From Nitrosospira sp. 56-18 (GTDB lineage Bacteria; Pseudomonadota; Gammaproteobacteria; Burkholderiales; Nitrosomonadaceae): a stretch of 64,000 nt of DNA. The notes beneath the pieces were generated by a model that worked only from the letters and a program-made list of their open reading frames with translations, did no database searches and was not told the DNA's origin. Location of the stretch: the NCBI GenBank assembly GCA_001899235.1, contig MKVR01000005.1, forward strand, positions 38,681-102,680, in the 5' to 3' direction. A program made the position numbers and the translations under genes. Below, piece after piece: positions 63,921 through 64,000 of this stretch (positions are counted from its first letter, which is position 1; each line of letters opens with the position of its first letter).

Positions 63921-64000
63921 CTATATCAGCCAGTAGACGAAGATGAACAATCCCAGCCACACCACGTCCACGAAGTGCCAGTACCAGGCAACGCCCTCGA
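63921..64000 (-). CDS. Cytochrome c oxidase subunit III, C-terminal fragment
   Basis: Only the last 25 codons are in the window. They read EGVAWYWHFVDVVWLGLFIF followed by VYWLI and a TAG stop at 63921-63923. AWYWHFVDVVWLxLF is the conserved last helix of subunit III in the aa3 heme-copper oxidase. It confirms that the assembly genes at 60710-63642 belong to an oxidase locus extending past the right edge. Confidence 0.9.
   Translation of the reverse strand, partial: EGVAWYWHFVDVVWLGLFIFVYWLI

Overview
The window reads as a chromosomal segment of a Gram-negative betaproteobacterium. The gene set (hopanoid biosynthesis, ubiquinone synthesis, aa3-type cytochrome oxidase assembly, PEP-CTERM/EpsA, a hybrid type II secretion cluster, and trp/pnp genes of betaproteobacterial type) resembles the ammonia-oxidising Nitrosomonadaceae, most likely a Nitrosospira relative. 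That placement is inferred from protein family resemblance and gene neighbourhood, not from a marker such as 16S or amo, which are absent here. No rRNA, tRNA, CRISPR array, insertion sequence or prophage was recognised.

Layout from left to right. 1-4617 (minus): a hopanoid block, hpnH, an MlaC-like hpnM and an RND transporter hpnN that runs off the left edge. 4959-6203: a general porin. 6425-8973: trpG-trpD-trpC. 9245-14438: a five-gene minus-strand operon encoding an unusual DUF2341/LamG-ExbB fusion, ExbD, TonB, a large outer-membrane porin and a secreted coiled-coil protein. 15055-16371 (plus): a secreted glycerophosphodiester phosphodiesterase flanked by two related hairpin repeats. 16698-28680: a two-partner secretion pair whose exoprotein is about 3425 residues. 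28820-31294: a secreted Cys-containing protein of unknown function and a PEP-CTERM protein. 32032-32802: an EpsA-like LuxR regulator. 33121-42991: a type II secretion/type IV pilus-like operon (gspG, F, E, PilM/N/O/P-like, secretin, three pseudopilin-like proteins).

43152-49300 (plus): a SOS mutagenesis cassette lexA-imuA-imuB-dnaE2, preceded by a near-consensus promoter embedded in a perfect 20-bp inverted repeat. 49572-51251: an ATP-grasp/HAD fusion with substituted HAD catalytic residues. 51379-54282 (minus): ubiC-ubiA-ubiD. 54389-57145 (minus): a probable RiPP metallophore operon, with two signal-peptide precursors that combine EGxCG pentapeptides and EF hands, an MNIO enzyme (DUF692, HvfB-like) and its partner (DUF2063, HvfC-like); this is the most interesting system in the window. 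57387-60565: dksA, then pnp and rpsO. 60710-64000: cytochrome oxidase assembly genes (SCO1, ctaB, a thioredoxin-like membrane protein, SURF1), a small twin-TM protein and the 3' end of cytochrome oxidase subunit III.

Common themes are envelope export and metal handling: TonB-linked import, two-partner and type II export, copper-linked oxidase assembly (SCO1), and a likely copper-binding modified peptide system. All functions are predicted from the sequence; no searches were run.
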